DNA from: Podocnemis expansa
Lineage: Eukaryota; Chordata; Testudines; Podocnemididae
Reading direction: 5' to 3'
NCBI GenBank assembly: GCA_007922195.1
Contig: ML682028.1
Location: 16,893,053-16,957,052, forward strand
DNA: 64,000 nt
Shown here: piece by piece, positions 20,986 through 33,290 of the stretch
How positions within the stretch are numbered: the first letter of the stretch is position 1
How the letters are laid out: the number at the start of each line of letters is the position of its first letter
Program-made: the position numbers and the translations under genes
Notes under the pieces: model-generated
What the model saw: only the letters and a program-made list of their open reading frames with translations
Database searches by the model: none
Told to the model about the DNA's origin: nothing

Positions 20986-23900
20986 CTGAAACCAATGGTT
21001 TTTACACTAGCGAAGGGAGAATAGATTAAATATCTATATAGAGCATGAAAGAAAGAAAAAACCTTGCCGATTTGCATTTCAATCATCTACATGCCATATT
21101 CATATATGCGCACACACAGACACAAATGGTGGCTTCTATCATTTCTCGGCAGAATTAATAATGAAGTCCTCATAAGGTCTCATATTTAAAAGAATTTTTT
21201 ACTTTTGCAGGATGATCTATTGAATTTATATTTGAATAGTGTAAAGTATTACGGAAATTATTGAAAATTGAACTACACTTCACAGTACATATGTGGTGCA
21301 GTAAACTCGCTTTCTCTTATTGTGTTTCTCCACCTACTTTCATATCTGTATCATCCAGTAACTTCCAATGTGTACTTCAACTATTAGTGAGAATTAGCTA
21401 GGTTCTATAGACCTATGTATAAACCAGATATCTCAAGCCATGCTGGGAAAATGCAAGATTCACCATCAAAGTAGTTGCCCTCTCTAAAAAATTTAAGAAT
21501 TATAAAGTATAGTTCAATGAAAGACATTCATTTACCACACAGGTAGTTTAAAACATCAATATGTATACTAATTGTACAGTTTGGAGAAAAAGAATACTCA
21601 GTATTGATCTATATTAATCATCAAAGATATCATCAAGGTCCTGATCCAAAGAGCACTAACAACAGTGGACATTTGCTTCGAATGAGCTGTCCCTCAGCCC
21701 CAAGTGAGTCATTTTTTGAAGAGTATAGTCTATGTTGATATGTGCCTTTGGCAAAGTCTAGGGAACAGATTTCATTGCTGCCACCGAAGTGTGGATGAAA
21801 CAAGATCTCTCAAATTTTTGCTCATCTTGGAGAGAACCCAGACATGGAGGTTCCAACCCCCAAACCGCCAGTGTATTACTCAACAGTTAATATTGATTTC
21901 TCTGTGTGATATCCTCCTTGTTGGTACAAGGCCACTACTAATAATGAAAACACTAACATCAGCGTGGATCATGGCCCTTCTTTTTCTTTTTTTTTTTAAC
22001 TCACATAATTCGAAGCATAAGTCCCTATTATTGTCTGGAAGTATACAATTTATTAGTGTCAGTTTCTCTGCTCTGTTAGTTCAGGATCTCATATAAACTG
22101 TGTGTTTCCATATTCTGGAATAGATATCACTTAGCTCTTGATCTGCTTTCATTTTTCCTTTTAGGAGGAAAAGTGTTTGGGAAAAGGGGGTGTCTCAAGC
22201 AATTCAACAAGTTTGTATTTGAAAGTTAAACCCTATTTTACTCACTGGTGTGAAACACTAGTTCATCTGACCTGACAACTTACTCTTCCGTTTGAAACCT
22301 AAGATCACACTCTCCCCTCTCTGTGACACATAAAGCTGCATTAAGGTTTTAGAAAGTTCCAATCCAGTCAGTAAAACTACCGCAGAAGATCAACAACCGA
22401 CTAAAGAATCTCATAGTCTACTCAGTTAACTGTGTATAAATGAAGTTAGTGGACCTATACCAGACACTAAAAAGCGCATCAAGAAGATTTTCTGTGAGTT
22501 GATGAAGTTGTTCTGATTAAATTATAAGCCATGCAGACTTTTATCTCAGACCCAAACCAAATCGAAAGGTCAATTAAGTTGTTCCCAAATCCCAGTTCCA
22601 TGTAACGTTATTGGCTTCTTAATTCCAGTTTTAAAGGAAAAGAAGTGCTGAAATGCCACAAGAAAGGATATCCTTTTTCGTCCCTCTTCTGACTGGAAAT
22701 CTTGTAAGAAATCCCTTCTTTATCTAAACCAAAGAAGTCTGGAGAGTTCAGATAAGGTTATTTAGAGTGCTTACCTGTACCAAAGTAAATTGCTAAAAGT
22801 CTCAAGGTTTCTCCATCACTAATGAGGATCTTCCAGGGTAAGGGGTAACAAATAAATCTAGTTTTGCATAAGGAACAAGAGCTTGACATCTCCACCCTAA
22901 AAACACTCTAAAAATAATAGAACTGTATGTGGAAAATATATCCAAAGTCTGTCTCTCTATTTGATCAACTAGAACTCACATAGCAAAATGTTTGGGCCTT
23001 TAAGTAAAAGAGCCAGAAACCAGGGACAAATGAAAGTCTCCCAAAGAAGTGTTTACCTCACTTTCTTGTCTCTGCCAGTTGTTTTGGCTTTTTTAAATGG
23101 AACCTAGCTATATGCTATGCATGCTACATACTGTATCTGCATCCTATCAAATGACCACAATTGTGTATAAACTGTTCTCTTCAGCCTTAATTAATGGACT
23201 TTGATTCCACATGATTTGCTATATCTAAGTGAGGAACTTATTCTTCTCACTGTGGAAGATCTCTGAATTGAGACAATGCTCAGGTATCCTCTTGGTCCCT
23301 TCCAGACTTGCCGTACTGTCCCTTTAAACACTATCTTCCATCAGGTTTACATTTCTCTTTGTGTGTCTCTTAACTATTGCATCTGGCAGAATAGGATGGG
23401 CTGAGAATTCTGTTTGGCTTCCTGGCTGGCAGCAAATCTAGCTGAGGTCCATGGAAATACCAGCAAAAAACTTGTTGCATCCTTTGGTCATTTTCATTGC
23501 CACACCATAGCTCTGTGCCTCAGAAGCTCTTTGTTTATTGTATGCCCTTTAAATTTTGGCACCGTCAAAGCTCCGTCCATTAACATAGCATTATTATGAT
23601 TTATTAGCTGTGCATGGCAAACACAATGTTATGACAGTTGGGCTGAGATTAGTGTGCAGATCAGCCTACTCATTAGACTGGAACATTTTCAGGTCTCTTT
23701 AAAAGTTGGATTTGAGCTCCGTTTTTGGACTATGGAAGCCCCAGAGGAGAAGGGAGGTCTGTGGTGCTTCTCCAACCCACCCATATGTCACCTCATATGA
23801 ATAGCAAGAAAAACCCACTTGTTAGAAAGCAGAGTTGGAAAAAAATGGCATTTGATGAAGTTAGAGGAACAGAGCTCCTTCTCTAGAAACCAGAAGCTCC

Positions 23901-24156
23901 CAGACCGAGAGAAAACACACTCACATTTTCCACGCCATGCCTAATTTCAGACATAATTTACAAAATCAAAATACCTCAGTGATCAAAATTAGGTACTTCT
24001 TGCATGTTTCTAATGCCTCTCCTGCCTCCATCCCACCGAAAACAGTCAGATCAAAATTCAGCCAGACTTCTTTTAAAGGCAAGAAGTCTCAAGTATTCCT
24101 AACAGAGTTTTTTCTAAACTGAACTAAAAATATCCAGTGGTTTGCCAGGTTTAAGT

Positions 24157-24159
<3 letters not shown>
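20986..24159. other. Long non-coding stretch without recognised gene
   Basis: Unique-looking AT-rich sequence. The 130-residue frame at 21704-22096 is the longest here. It ends in a T-run translated as phenylalanine and leucine and has no domain, so I do not call it. No repeat was recognised. Confidence 0.5.

Positions 24160-24196
<37 letters not shown>
24160..24196 (+). repeat. (CT)n microsatellite
   Basis: About 18 uninterrupted TC units. It encodes the run of alternating R/E residues in a minus-strand chance frame. Confidence 0.95.
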
Positions 24197-24200
<4 letters not shown>

Positions 24201-24732
24201 AGTAGTTGTCTTTTTGTTTGTCTGGGGAACATCTCATGGGTCCCTTTCTGCAGAGGCATGCTGACCTCTGAACTTCTCAAAAATAGCCCAACTGCAATAA
24301 TTTCAACAATATGCTTAATATCTAACCTGGAGTTGGGATTTCCTTTTAACTTCTGATGTGTTACATCACATCACACCAGCCAATGGGACCAAACAGAATA
24401 GGGCAGAACCTGAAGCTGCAGACATACACAAAAGAGTTGCAATTTTCAATGGTTTTCCTATTACAGAATCAAGGATTTTCTTGGCAGCATTGGGAACAAG
24501 GTTAGATTTTTTTCCTCAACAGTCATTCAAATCCACCATCGTTCAATGCACACATCCAGTAAATTGTTTCAATAGAGCTGTGGTTAGGAGAAGTATGCAT
24601 CACATAATTCACTGTAGTCTCCTGCCTAAGGACTGTGCTGTTTAGATCATGGCCTTAATTGCTTTTGTGTGTGTATCTGCTTCACCAAATTCATTTAGAA
24701 ACTCCATGATAAAATACTGCACTAACCACTGA

Positions 24733-24781
24733 TGTACCTAGGAACTGCCATACTGGGACAGTCCAACAGTTCATCTAGCCT
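24733..24781 (-). mobile_element. CR1 fragment, target of the next element
   Basis: 'AGGAACTGCCATACTGGGAC' followed by 'GTTCATCTAGCCT' is the reverse complement of a CR1 3' terminal region ending in the 'tgg-acca-tagc' box. It stops abruptly at the miniature element beginning at 24782. Weak CR1-like sequence may resume at 25180. Confidence 0.55.
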
Positions 24782-25178
24782 GGGGTATGCCTACATTGGA
24801 GCCTTAGGTCAACTTTAGGAAGGTTAAGTCAACCTAAGGAAAGCTCGGTCCACATTAGGAATTTATTAAATTGACTTAAGCGCTTCCTTAAGTTGACTTA
24901 ATAACACCACCTCTTAAAGTCGACTTAACACTTAAGTCGACCTTATTAAGTTGACTTAAGCCAGTGTAGATGGGGCATAGCCCTTAAGCTGATCTTTTTA
25001 AGTCCTGTCTACACTGGCTTATGTCAGCTTAATAAAGTCGACCTAAGCGTTAAGTCAACCTAGCAGCTGCCAGTGTAGACGTGGACCGTCTACAGGTGTT
25101 TGGAACGTGGATGCTCTAAGTCAACTTAACAAGGTAGGCGTTAAGTCGATTTAACAGAGCCTGCAGTGTAGATATACC
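24782..25178. mobile_element. GTCTACACT-type miniature element, GTCGAC subfamily
   Basis: Starts GGGGTATGCCTACATTGG and ends CAGTGTAGATATACC. The inside is repeated AAGTCGACTTAA and TTAAGTTGACTTAA words in both orientations, making it a chain of short palindromes. About 397 bp and non-coding. Same subfamily as 58597-58994. Confidence 0.75.
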
Positions 25179-25264
25179 GCTGGGGTCTTCAGTGACTGTA
25201 GGATTTCCATAATATAACTAAATAACAGAATTGTGTAGCATGGAGACAAATTTTTGCATGGGTG

Positions 25265-25545
25265 AATCTTATGGCCTAAACTGTCTCAGTGTGTCAGCAA
25301 GATCCACCAACTCAGGAACACAAGTTTTAGTCCCAGCTTGACACTGACTGTTATATGACCTTGAGCAAACCACTTCACTTCTCTGTTCCCGTTGCCATCT
25401 TCCCACTGTCTTTTCGGGTTAGCCTCTATGTTCTTTGGAGCAGCAACTTTCCCTTACAGTGTGTTTGTACAACACTCAGCATAATCAGACCCAGATCTCA
25501 TCTTGGGCTTCCAGGCTTTACTGTAGTGTAAATAATTAACAATAG
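25265..25545 (+). repeat. tRNA-derived SINE with long 3' domain
   Basis: Order of landmarks: degraded head with 'AGTCCCAGCTTGACACTGAC', body 'GACCTTGAGCAAACCACTTC' and 'TCTCTGTTCCCGTTGCCATC', then the 3' domain 'TTCTTTGGAGCAGCAACTTT', 'TTTGTACAACACTCAGCATAA' (core GTACAACACTCAGCATAA) and 'TCTTGGGCTTCCAGGC'. It matches Cry-type turtle SINEs. Confidence 0.75.
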
Positions 25546-27100
25546 TTGTTTGAGTATGGTTAGGGTAATGGCAGATGCATTCTTCTTCTTAAATTGTCAA
25601 ATTCTTTTGTTAAATTTTTCTAATCTGTTTGCCTCAGTGATATCTAATGGCAGTGAGTTCTAAATGGTAAATATAGACTAAGTGAAAAGCTTTATCTAGG
25701 GCTAATTTGTTGCCTTTAATGAGTAAAATTTGGCCAGACACTGCCTCATTAGTACTAGGTGCTTCATTAAAAGCACAATTACACAGTGAATTTAGCTAAT
25801 TGGTTGGATAACCCAGGATTCATTTGTAAAAACAAACCCCTCAAACCTGAAGTGCTCAGACTTGCAAGTCATGTACCGAGAAGTTTACTTTAAAAGCAAA
25901 CTTTTAGGTTAATGGGATCCATATGATATAAATTCCTAATAACTTACCATGGGTGGGCTTACTGAACTACTTATCATAACAGAAGTCGGGATGTTTCAAA
26001 GGTTCTTTTTGTCAGAGACTCACTGCAGACGTTTTTCACCCCAAATCCATAGGAAATTCAGCTAACCCGTTATTTAGCAGATACGTTAGCTGTCTCTCTC
26101 ATGTCATTATTTGAATGCATTCCATTTCAAGCATCATTTCTTTTAACCCTTTGACAGTGGGACAAAATCTTTGGTAGAGAACCAGAGCCCTGATCTGTTA
26201 CTCAATTCTGGAGGAAATTGTTCTAAGAAGAAGCAATTGTGAAGAGGCTGCTGCTCAATCTTGGTGATTGCATGCAGTAGGTTAAAGTGTTTGGTGGAGT
26301 GGCATAAGGATTGAGACAGGGATAATCCAAATCTGCCAATAGTGGGGGAAGCTGAGTGAGGGCAGCCAGTTTCATGAGTGTCACTGAGTATGCTCAATCC
26401 ATGTGAACAGGCTCAGTACAATCTAAGCAGCAAATCTGGAGGACCCCACATACCCACCCACCTGTATCATATCTGGTTTGGAGTTTGTCTTTAAAAATTA
26501 AAAGAAAAACTCTAGCATCAATGGGAGTCTTCCCACTGACATTAAAAGATACTGAATCACACCCATAACAAGATTCTGACCACTCTCTCTAATGACATAG
26601 ATGCGTGAATGATTACAAAAAATTGTTTAAAAACTCTTCTGAATAATTAACAATCCAATAGACTGGTACCCCTAGCAAATCTGATGACATAAATGAAGAT
26701 TTAGGAAAAGATTAACTTTTAAATGCAGGAGTGAGTCTTTTCCATGCAGAGTCTGGTAAAACATTTTTAGCCAACATTTTTTCTGAGGAGGGAAGGACTT
26801 TTGATTTTTTTAATAAAAAGTAAGAGTTTGAACAAGGCAAAAGACTTCTGATCAGCTCTCACTCAAATACTGAGCTGCATTTCTTGTGTCTGAAACTACT
26901 TAATCGGTTTATGGTGGGAATTGCAATAGTGCGACCTTCAGGAGTTCAAAAATCTTGAATGAGAAACCCCCAAAATCATGAGATTTGTTTAAAAACAAAG
27001 AAATAAATATTTCATCCTTTTTATTTGCCTTCTTTTCTTTGAGCCTTTAGGGTTCACATTTTCAGATTTCACTTTTCAAACCTCAGCGTGAAAAACTCAC
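25546..27100. other. Non-coding stretch without recognised gene
   Basis: Nothing recognised beyond AT-rich unique DNA. Confidence 0.5.

Positions 27101-27148
<48 letters not shown>
27101..27148 (+). repeat. (GAAA)n microsatellite
   Basis: About 12 uninterrupted AAGA units. Confidence 0.95.
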
Positions 27149-28084
27149 GGAAAGGTAAAGGTCTCACATAATCATATGACTCCTGGAGCTTGTGCTTTAA
27201 CAAGAAAGAAAAACACCACCAATAAAGGCTTCAGAATTAATAGCACTTGATTTGTAATGAAGTAAAATGGCAGAGCTCAGTGAGGATCTGTCTTTGGTAT
27301 GCAATATTATTATTGCAAGCAGTGGTTAAATAAGGGTTTTATAATCACAGTTGTTTAGTTTAAACCATATAGTTTTAATATTTATACAAAATAACTTGAG
27401 AGTAAGACTTTGTGATCATTTATATGTATTTTTATTCTAACATACTATAAAATATATATTTTAATGGGTGGTTTTTAACTTTTTCTCAATTGAAGAAAGG
27501 CTATTACAAAAGCTTTGTTTAATGATCTACCCCTTTAAACAGCAAAATTATGCAAGTGCAGTGTTGCACTGAACCCCCATTATTGTGTCTGTGAGGGACA
27601 GAGAGAGGTGTTTTTTAAAGACAAATTCGTTTTGCTAGTGATCTCTGGGAAAGAAAAATTGTCAACATTATGACAGGTGTGAAAATGGTCATTTACTTTC
27701 CTGATTTCCTGTTGAACCTGTAGTTATAACATTTAAGACACCACAAACTTTTATCATTACTTTGTCAGTATTTATACACAAAATAAACACCAACCTTTTA
27801 CATAAGCCTGTGTGTCTTAAAAAAATAATAAAGTAAAATCCGTGGATGAGAGTCCTACCAGGTGTAAGTCTGCTTACTGAAAAATATTGACTCATGAGGA
27901 AGATTACGACAGCTCGGTATTTATGGTTCGACTGGGCAATGACTACTGGGGACGTTACAGCAGTCTGCAAATAGCTGAAATTTAATACCAGTGAGGAATT
28001 ATTTAGGGTGATAAAAATGAAGAGAGGCATAACTAGTCAGCAGAAGTCTGTGTTTATTGTAAAGCTTTCTTCTGATTCTTTTCA

Positions 28085-28116
<32 letters not shown>

Positions 28117-28472
28117 GTTTTAAACATTTTTTTTTAGTTTTGTTGATTTAAATTTTCGATTGTGAAAAATTAGACAATAAGGGGTAGGACACTAATTAAT
28201 GGCAGGTGTTGAAATTAAAAAATTAAAGCTTTGTAAGTATTAAAATGCAAATTGACAATGTCCCATGGAGCATGCGTATATATATATAAAGTAAATAGCT
28301 TAAATCAAATTCTAATAATTTTTCAAGCAGATTTTTTCTCCCTTTGCTTACCTATCCACTTTGATTATTATCAGTGGAAATATTTTTTCATTGTTATATA
28401 TGAAGCTGATACTTACCAGCCCTTACTGATAAAAAAAATGAACCCTTCCAAGGCTAGGTATTAACTAAGAAT
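27149..28472. other. Non-coding, very AT-rich stretch
   Basis: The region 27300-27480 is especially AT-rich (TATTATTATTGC, AAAATATATATTTTAATGG). No exon recognised. A short TA run lies near 28277-28288. Confidence 0.5.
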
Positions 28473-29010
28473 GGGTATGTCTACACTAGGAGCTTAAGTT
28501 GATATAAGGAGGCTTAAGTCGATTTAAGAAACTTCCTGGCCACATTTGGAGTTCATTAAGTCATCTTAAGCACTTGCTTAAGTCAACTTAATAACTCCTG
28601 CCCTTAAAGTTGACTTTAAGGGTTAAGTCAACTTTCTTTAGTTGACTTACTGCATTATGGCTATTAAAGTCGACTTTATGAAGCAAAGCTTAGTTTGAAC
28701 TAGTTAGTTTGGCTGGTTAGTTTGAACTAATTGCTTTGAACTAATTTGCATATTTAGTTCAAACTAGCACAATGTAGACATGTAAGTTCAACCTAGCAGT
28801 TAATTTGAACTAAGTGTGATTTTTTTAGCTTGAATTAAATGCACTTTTTAAGTAAAAACTAAAAAGTTAGTGTGAACTAAAAAAAAGCACAGCTAGTTCA
28901 AACTAAAAGTTAGTTTGAACTAAAAAAACATGCTTAGTTTGAACTAACTTTTGAACTACTTAGTTCGGACTAACCAAGTCCAACCTAAGATTTTAGGTGT
29001 AGACACAGCC
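28473..29010. mobile_element. Chimeric GTCTACACT-type miniature element
   Basis: Left end GGGTATGTCTACACTAGG and right end AGGTGTAGACACAGCC. The left half (to about 28690) consists of AAGTCGACTTAA-type words, and the right half (about 28690-28995) of AGTTCAAACTAA-type words. These two word types otherwise occur in separate elements in this window. It is 538 bp, longer than the usual 400 bp. A recombinant or a nested pair is inferred. Confidence 0.7.
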
Positions 29011-29075
29011 AAAAAGTGCCACCAGATTCCTTGTTTGTTTTGCTTGATTAGACTAACATGGTGACCACTTTGGAA
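29011..29075 (+). mobile_element. Penelope-like 3' fragment abutting the miniature element
   Basis: 'AAAAGTGCCACCAGATTCC', 'TTGTTTGTTTTGCTTGATTA' and 'GACTAACATGGTGACCACTT' match the tail of the plus-strand copy at 2850-2914. The 5' side is cut off exactly at the end of the adjoining element. Confidence 0.7.
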
Positions 29076-30574
29076 CTACTTACTATGTTACCATTCCCAG
29101 CCTCTACACAAGAGAAACCTGGATTAGGAATGGCTGGTGAGAGGATATTTTATAAGAAAGGACTGACGCACCTTGGTAGAAATATGAGGCGAATGCTAGA
29201 AAGCTACCTTTCACCACTGTGTTTAGCTTTGACCAGGGGTGTTAAATCCTTCACTTCATAGGAAGTAAATCCACACACACTTTTAAAATAAATAGGAAAA
29301 CACAGGCACAAAATGCCAGACACTTTACAGTAGGACCTTTGAGATCATATGAAAACTGTTTCACTTAGAGAATGTATCTGGCTTTCTGGCAATTTCAAGG
29401 GATGAGGTTAAAGTGCTAAATCTGGATGCCCATCATCTGTTTAAAACCAGCAAACATGAATTTCACTTGTGTAGCTGCACTGAGCACTGATCTACACATC
29501 TCACCTCTAGGAGGCCTCAGAAATAACTGAAAGAATTTGCAAGCTGAGATTTCTTATTGCTACACTGTAAGATTACTGTGTTAGTTAAAGGCTTAAAAAG
29601 CTGTGCTGGAGAGTTCGTGAAAGAGAGAGAGCAGTGTTTATTGAGCAATAAAGGAAACATTATATTTCACTGCTCAGCTAAACTGCTCTACAGAAGCAAA
29701 TGCCTCATAACACAGGGTGTAATAAATACTAATACCATAAAGGGGTCTGTTGGAAACAATCAGGCAAGCCCTATCTCAGTGTAATCAAGCCTCCGGTAAA
29801 ATTAAAGTCTAGATTGTGCTGCCTGTTTTATTGTCTGACAATACTGAAAGTCTCAAGGCTGCTTTACTCAGGACATGTTTGAGCGTCTGTTATAAAGTTC
29901 TAGTTGGGTTCACCTCTTGAACAGCTGCACTCTGGTTACCCTCTCTCAGGGACATCTTTCCAAGGCCAAGGGTTAGGTTTCCTTCTAAGGATTAAAGTTA
30001 GGCTCGTGTCAACAAGGTGGTCGTGGAGATATAGGCAAAGCGGGAGGCCAGAAAAGAAAAATCCAATGATATTCAGGCAGTAGATTAATCCAGATAATAT
30101 TAAGTTGAGCCATGTTTTCTAATGAGTCAGTTGGGTCAAGTTCCCCTGGCAACCACAAAGTCTGCCATTAATAAAATTAAAAACTCAGGCATAATTTCTA
30201 ACCTCCCGTTGCCCCCTTTCAGAGGCTAAAAGATAAATCGCATATGAAAACGAAACATCATTCTTTTTTTTTTCTTTGTTAACCTATTCTTGCTTTTACC
30301 AAATTCCCCTCGATAATCCTGAATTGTTCTGACCTTCTCCATGTTGCACTGGACACACTGATACCCAGAACATATGGACTTAATTCTCTGATAGAAGAAG
30401 AAAGGGCAGTAGTCAAGTTTTTTCACTGACCTTTCACTATTCAGTCGTGTATATTACTTATCTATGTTTCTGGCTGCATCCTCACATCTGTACCTGAGCT
30501 GGGTTGCTTAAAAGTCTTTTTCACTGTGCCAAATAAAGTAAATAAACTCACGTTGAGACTCTATCTAACATTAC
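29076..30574. other. Non-coding stretch without recognised gene
   Basis: No exon, RNA gene or named repeat recognised. Confidence 0.5.
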
Positions 30575-30860
30575 AGTTGTTAGAGCTGGTTGAAATTTGT
30601 TTTCCTTCTTTTGAATGGCAGAGTGTACTTTTTTCTTAGTGATTTTTTGTGTGCAGATACAAAATGTATGTTTCTTTAGAGATTTTGAGGTTATCTGATA
30701 TGGAAAAGAAACTTTTTTCAAAACTGAAATGATACAAAGCCCAAACATTTTTTATTTTGAAGCCAAAACCTGGTTTTTAAAACTGAAAAATTACTAGATT
30801 TTGGTTTTAACATAATAAACAACAAGAACAACAACAAAACACCTGTGAAAAAATTGTAAT
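30575..30860. repeat. AT-rich GAAAATTTTC-type repeat block
   Basis: A-rich and T-rich partners alternate ('GGTTGAAATTTGTTTTCC', 'TTTTTCAAAACTGAAATG', 'TTTTTAAAACTGAAAAATTAC' core AAAACTGAAAAATTAC), as in the blocks at 9610, 12180 and 40900. Unnamed. Confidence 0.35.
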
Positions 30861-31029
30861 AATTATTTCTGGCTGGAAAAGCTTTTGAACGTTAATATGA
30901 AGCAGGAGATCATGAGTTTGCCAATCATGAACATTCAGAATTAATAATTTTGTGGTCAGAATATCAGTATATTCATGCTGCCCATTTGATTTACCTTGGC
31001 TGTAGAGTATAGAATGATAGAAGGCAGAT

Positions 31030-31260
31030 GGTCATCCGGATAAGGCAATACACAGAGGTCTAAGAAACCTAAACTCTGTTCCTGATTATATCTTAGGCTT
31101 CCTGTGTGATCTTGGGCAAGTCACTTGATTGCCCTGTGCCTCAGTTTCCTCTTGGCAAAAATGGGGCTTATAAAACTTCCCTGCTTCAAGGGGGTGCTGT
31201 GAGGATTCCTTTGTTAATGAATGAGATGCTCAGATAATGCTGTAAGGAATTCTATTAAGA
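31030..31260 (+). repeat. tRNA-derived SINE (Cry/MIR-like)
   Basis: Clear body: 'TCCTGTGTGATCTTGGGCAA', 'GTCACTTGATTGCCCTGTGC', 'CTCAGTTTCCTC', 'AAAATGGGGCTTATAA' and 'GGTGCTGTGAGGATTCC'. The tRNA-like head is degraded. One of the best-preserved SINE copies in the window. Confidence 0.85.
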
Positions 31261-33154
31261 AAGCTTATAAATATATTGAAACTTGATTTTTTTTCACAAT
31301 GATCTACTAATTACCTTTCCATCTTACATACTGACAAGTGATATTGTATAAATATAGCAGAATCATGCTACACCTAATCTCATGTGTTTAAATGACAACA
31401 TGAGCTGATAGTTATTTTTTCCACATTAACCTAGTTTTACGTGCATCTTTCCCAGGAGCTACACATGGTGAATGGTGCAACAACAAATTAAGATGCAGCT
31501 CATTTTATCTTCGACCCTCATTCCCTTAGAAGTATCTGTAACCTTTCATTGCAGACTAATCCCCTCGCTGGTTTGCAGGGTAAAAACTTCAGGGAAAAGG
31601 CAGAATGAGCTAGTTATCTTAGCTCAAAAAGCATTTGTAAGATGAACTCATGGGATGTGATTCTTCTCTTGCAATAGTTTACTCTAGTCATTTCAAAGCA
31701 GTTTTAGCAGTCTGGGAAAGAATCCAGCTCATTCCCCACCCCAAACCTGTAACTCTAAGACAGCCAAGCTTATCTACTGGATTTTTTTAAAGTTTCCATT
31801 TAGGATCAGACTCAGCATATGAAATTTTAGCTGAAATAATTTTTGAGAAAGGTAGATGGGAAGACATAAAAACCAATGGGTTAAAATACAATGACCTTTT
31901 CCAAGCTAGTTGCTTGTAGTGTTGCAGCCATTCCAGTCTCAGAACATGAAATAGACAAATCAAAAGAGGTAAGAGATGGGTACGATATTACCTTCATCCA
32001 CCTCAGATCACCCTTTTTTAACCTAGATTTACTATGTTTACGATGCTACTAGTGTTCTGTAATTTCTCATGATTCTCCTAACTACAATATTTTAAAACAG
32101 CAGGTATCAACTTTTTCCTCTGTCTTGAAACCTTATAAAGAGAGTGAAGTTTAAATACTAAAAGCATCCAAGCAATTCACTTTTTATGTGAATATTATAA
32201 TCTTTAAATATATATTTCTTACATAATTAAAGCCTCATTTTCCCCCTCTCAATATTAGAGAGCTGCTTTTCCTGCATTCCCTGATAACACTCCCTCCTCT
32301 CTAAGGTAGTCCCACACATCTGTAATATATTATGGAAGTAATTTGCACTTAATTGCAAAGTGCATTGATTAGACCATTGCATAATAATTAAACTTAATTA
32401 ACTTAACTTTTTACAGTGCATTGTTATTTAACTGACACACTTGAACTGGCTTATCAGTTCTAATTAAAATGCTTGTTTGAGGTGTTTATCTTGAGCTATC
32501 ATCATTTCTCTCTAATTTCAGGTGAAGGCAAAGTTGAGGATTAACAAATGGTGTCAGTCTTTGACACAGCATGAGTCACTGAAGGGTTTCAATTGTTTCC
32601 ATGTGTATGTCATCAAATGTTCAGCTCAGTTCTATAAATAGTGACCAAGCTGCCTCCTACCTGAGTTTAAACTGGCTTTGTAACCTTTAGTAGGGTAAAG
32701 GGAGGATGGGAATAGCAGTTGTTAGATGGCTCTGTATAACTAATTCTAAGGGAATAATTGCATTTTCTAGGATGGAGAAATAGTAATTTCAGGTACTAAC
32801 TTTACAAAGCATTGGAAGACTTAGTATTTAGTAGCAATGGGTAAAAACCTGAAGGATTACTCAGAATAGAAGTTAATGCAGGTCTTAGCTAAGTGAAAAA
32901 CCTTGAAGACTTGGCATTTGTCTTAGGACACAGTGTTTTGTTAAGGAAAACCCAGCAAAACTCATGTTGTTTCATGCTCATGGATAGAGTAGAATGTCAA
33001 TCCTGCCTCTGTTGAGGTCAGTGGCAGAATTCTGTTAACTTCAATGGAGGAGGACTGAGCCCTACACGTATGATTATTGATTGTCTGTGAAACAGTCCTT
33101 TCTTCATACTCAGTAAGAAAGCCACTTAGTCATACTCTTAACGGTTGACAAATT
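31261..33154. other. Non-coding stretch; TAATTA-rich candidate regulatory zone
   Basis: No gene recognised. The part 32330-32530 is densely packed with TAATTA/TTAATTAA-type words ('AATAATTAAACTTAATTAAC', 'GTTCTAATTAAAATGC') and lacks repeat hallmarks. Homeodomain proteins bind TAATTA, so an enhancer is possible, but composition alone could explain it. Confidence 0.35.
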
Positions 33155-33290
33155 CCAAAGGGGTAGCTGTGTTAGTCTAGCTCAGTGAAACAGAGTCCTG
33201 TAGCACTTCTAAAGACTAATGAATTTATTTACTGCATGAGCTTTTGCAGGAGAAAATCCTACTTCATCAGATGCTTTGAAGTGTTACAGA
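33155..33290 (-). mobile_element. Penelope-like 3' fragment, minus strand
   Basis: The plus strand reads 'TTCCAAAGGGGTAGCTGTGT', 'TAGTCTAGCTCAGTGAAACA', 'AAAGACTAATGAATTTATTT' and 'GCATGAGCTTTTGCAGG', then TCATCAG at 33264-33270. In minus orientation this gives an intact CTGATGA followed by a hairpin and AAAA (mutated GAAA), then GC-TCAT-GC. Confidence 0.7.

Noticed and set aside
21704..22096. 130-codon plus-strand open frame
   Set aside because: No domain; its end is a translated T-run. Length is within chance for 64 kb in six frames.
27101..27148. Regularly repeated short units that could suggest a CRISPR-like array
   Set aside because: A perfect GAAA microsatellite with no spacers, in a vertebrate-type genome.
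33155..33290. Target duplication around this Penelope-like copy
   Set aside because: The similar flanking words (ACAAATTCC and ACAGAATTCC) need a gap and fall partly inside the element.
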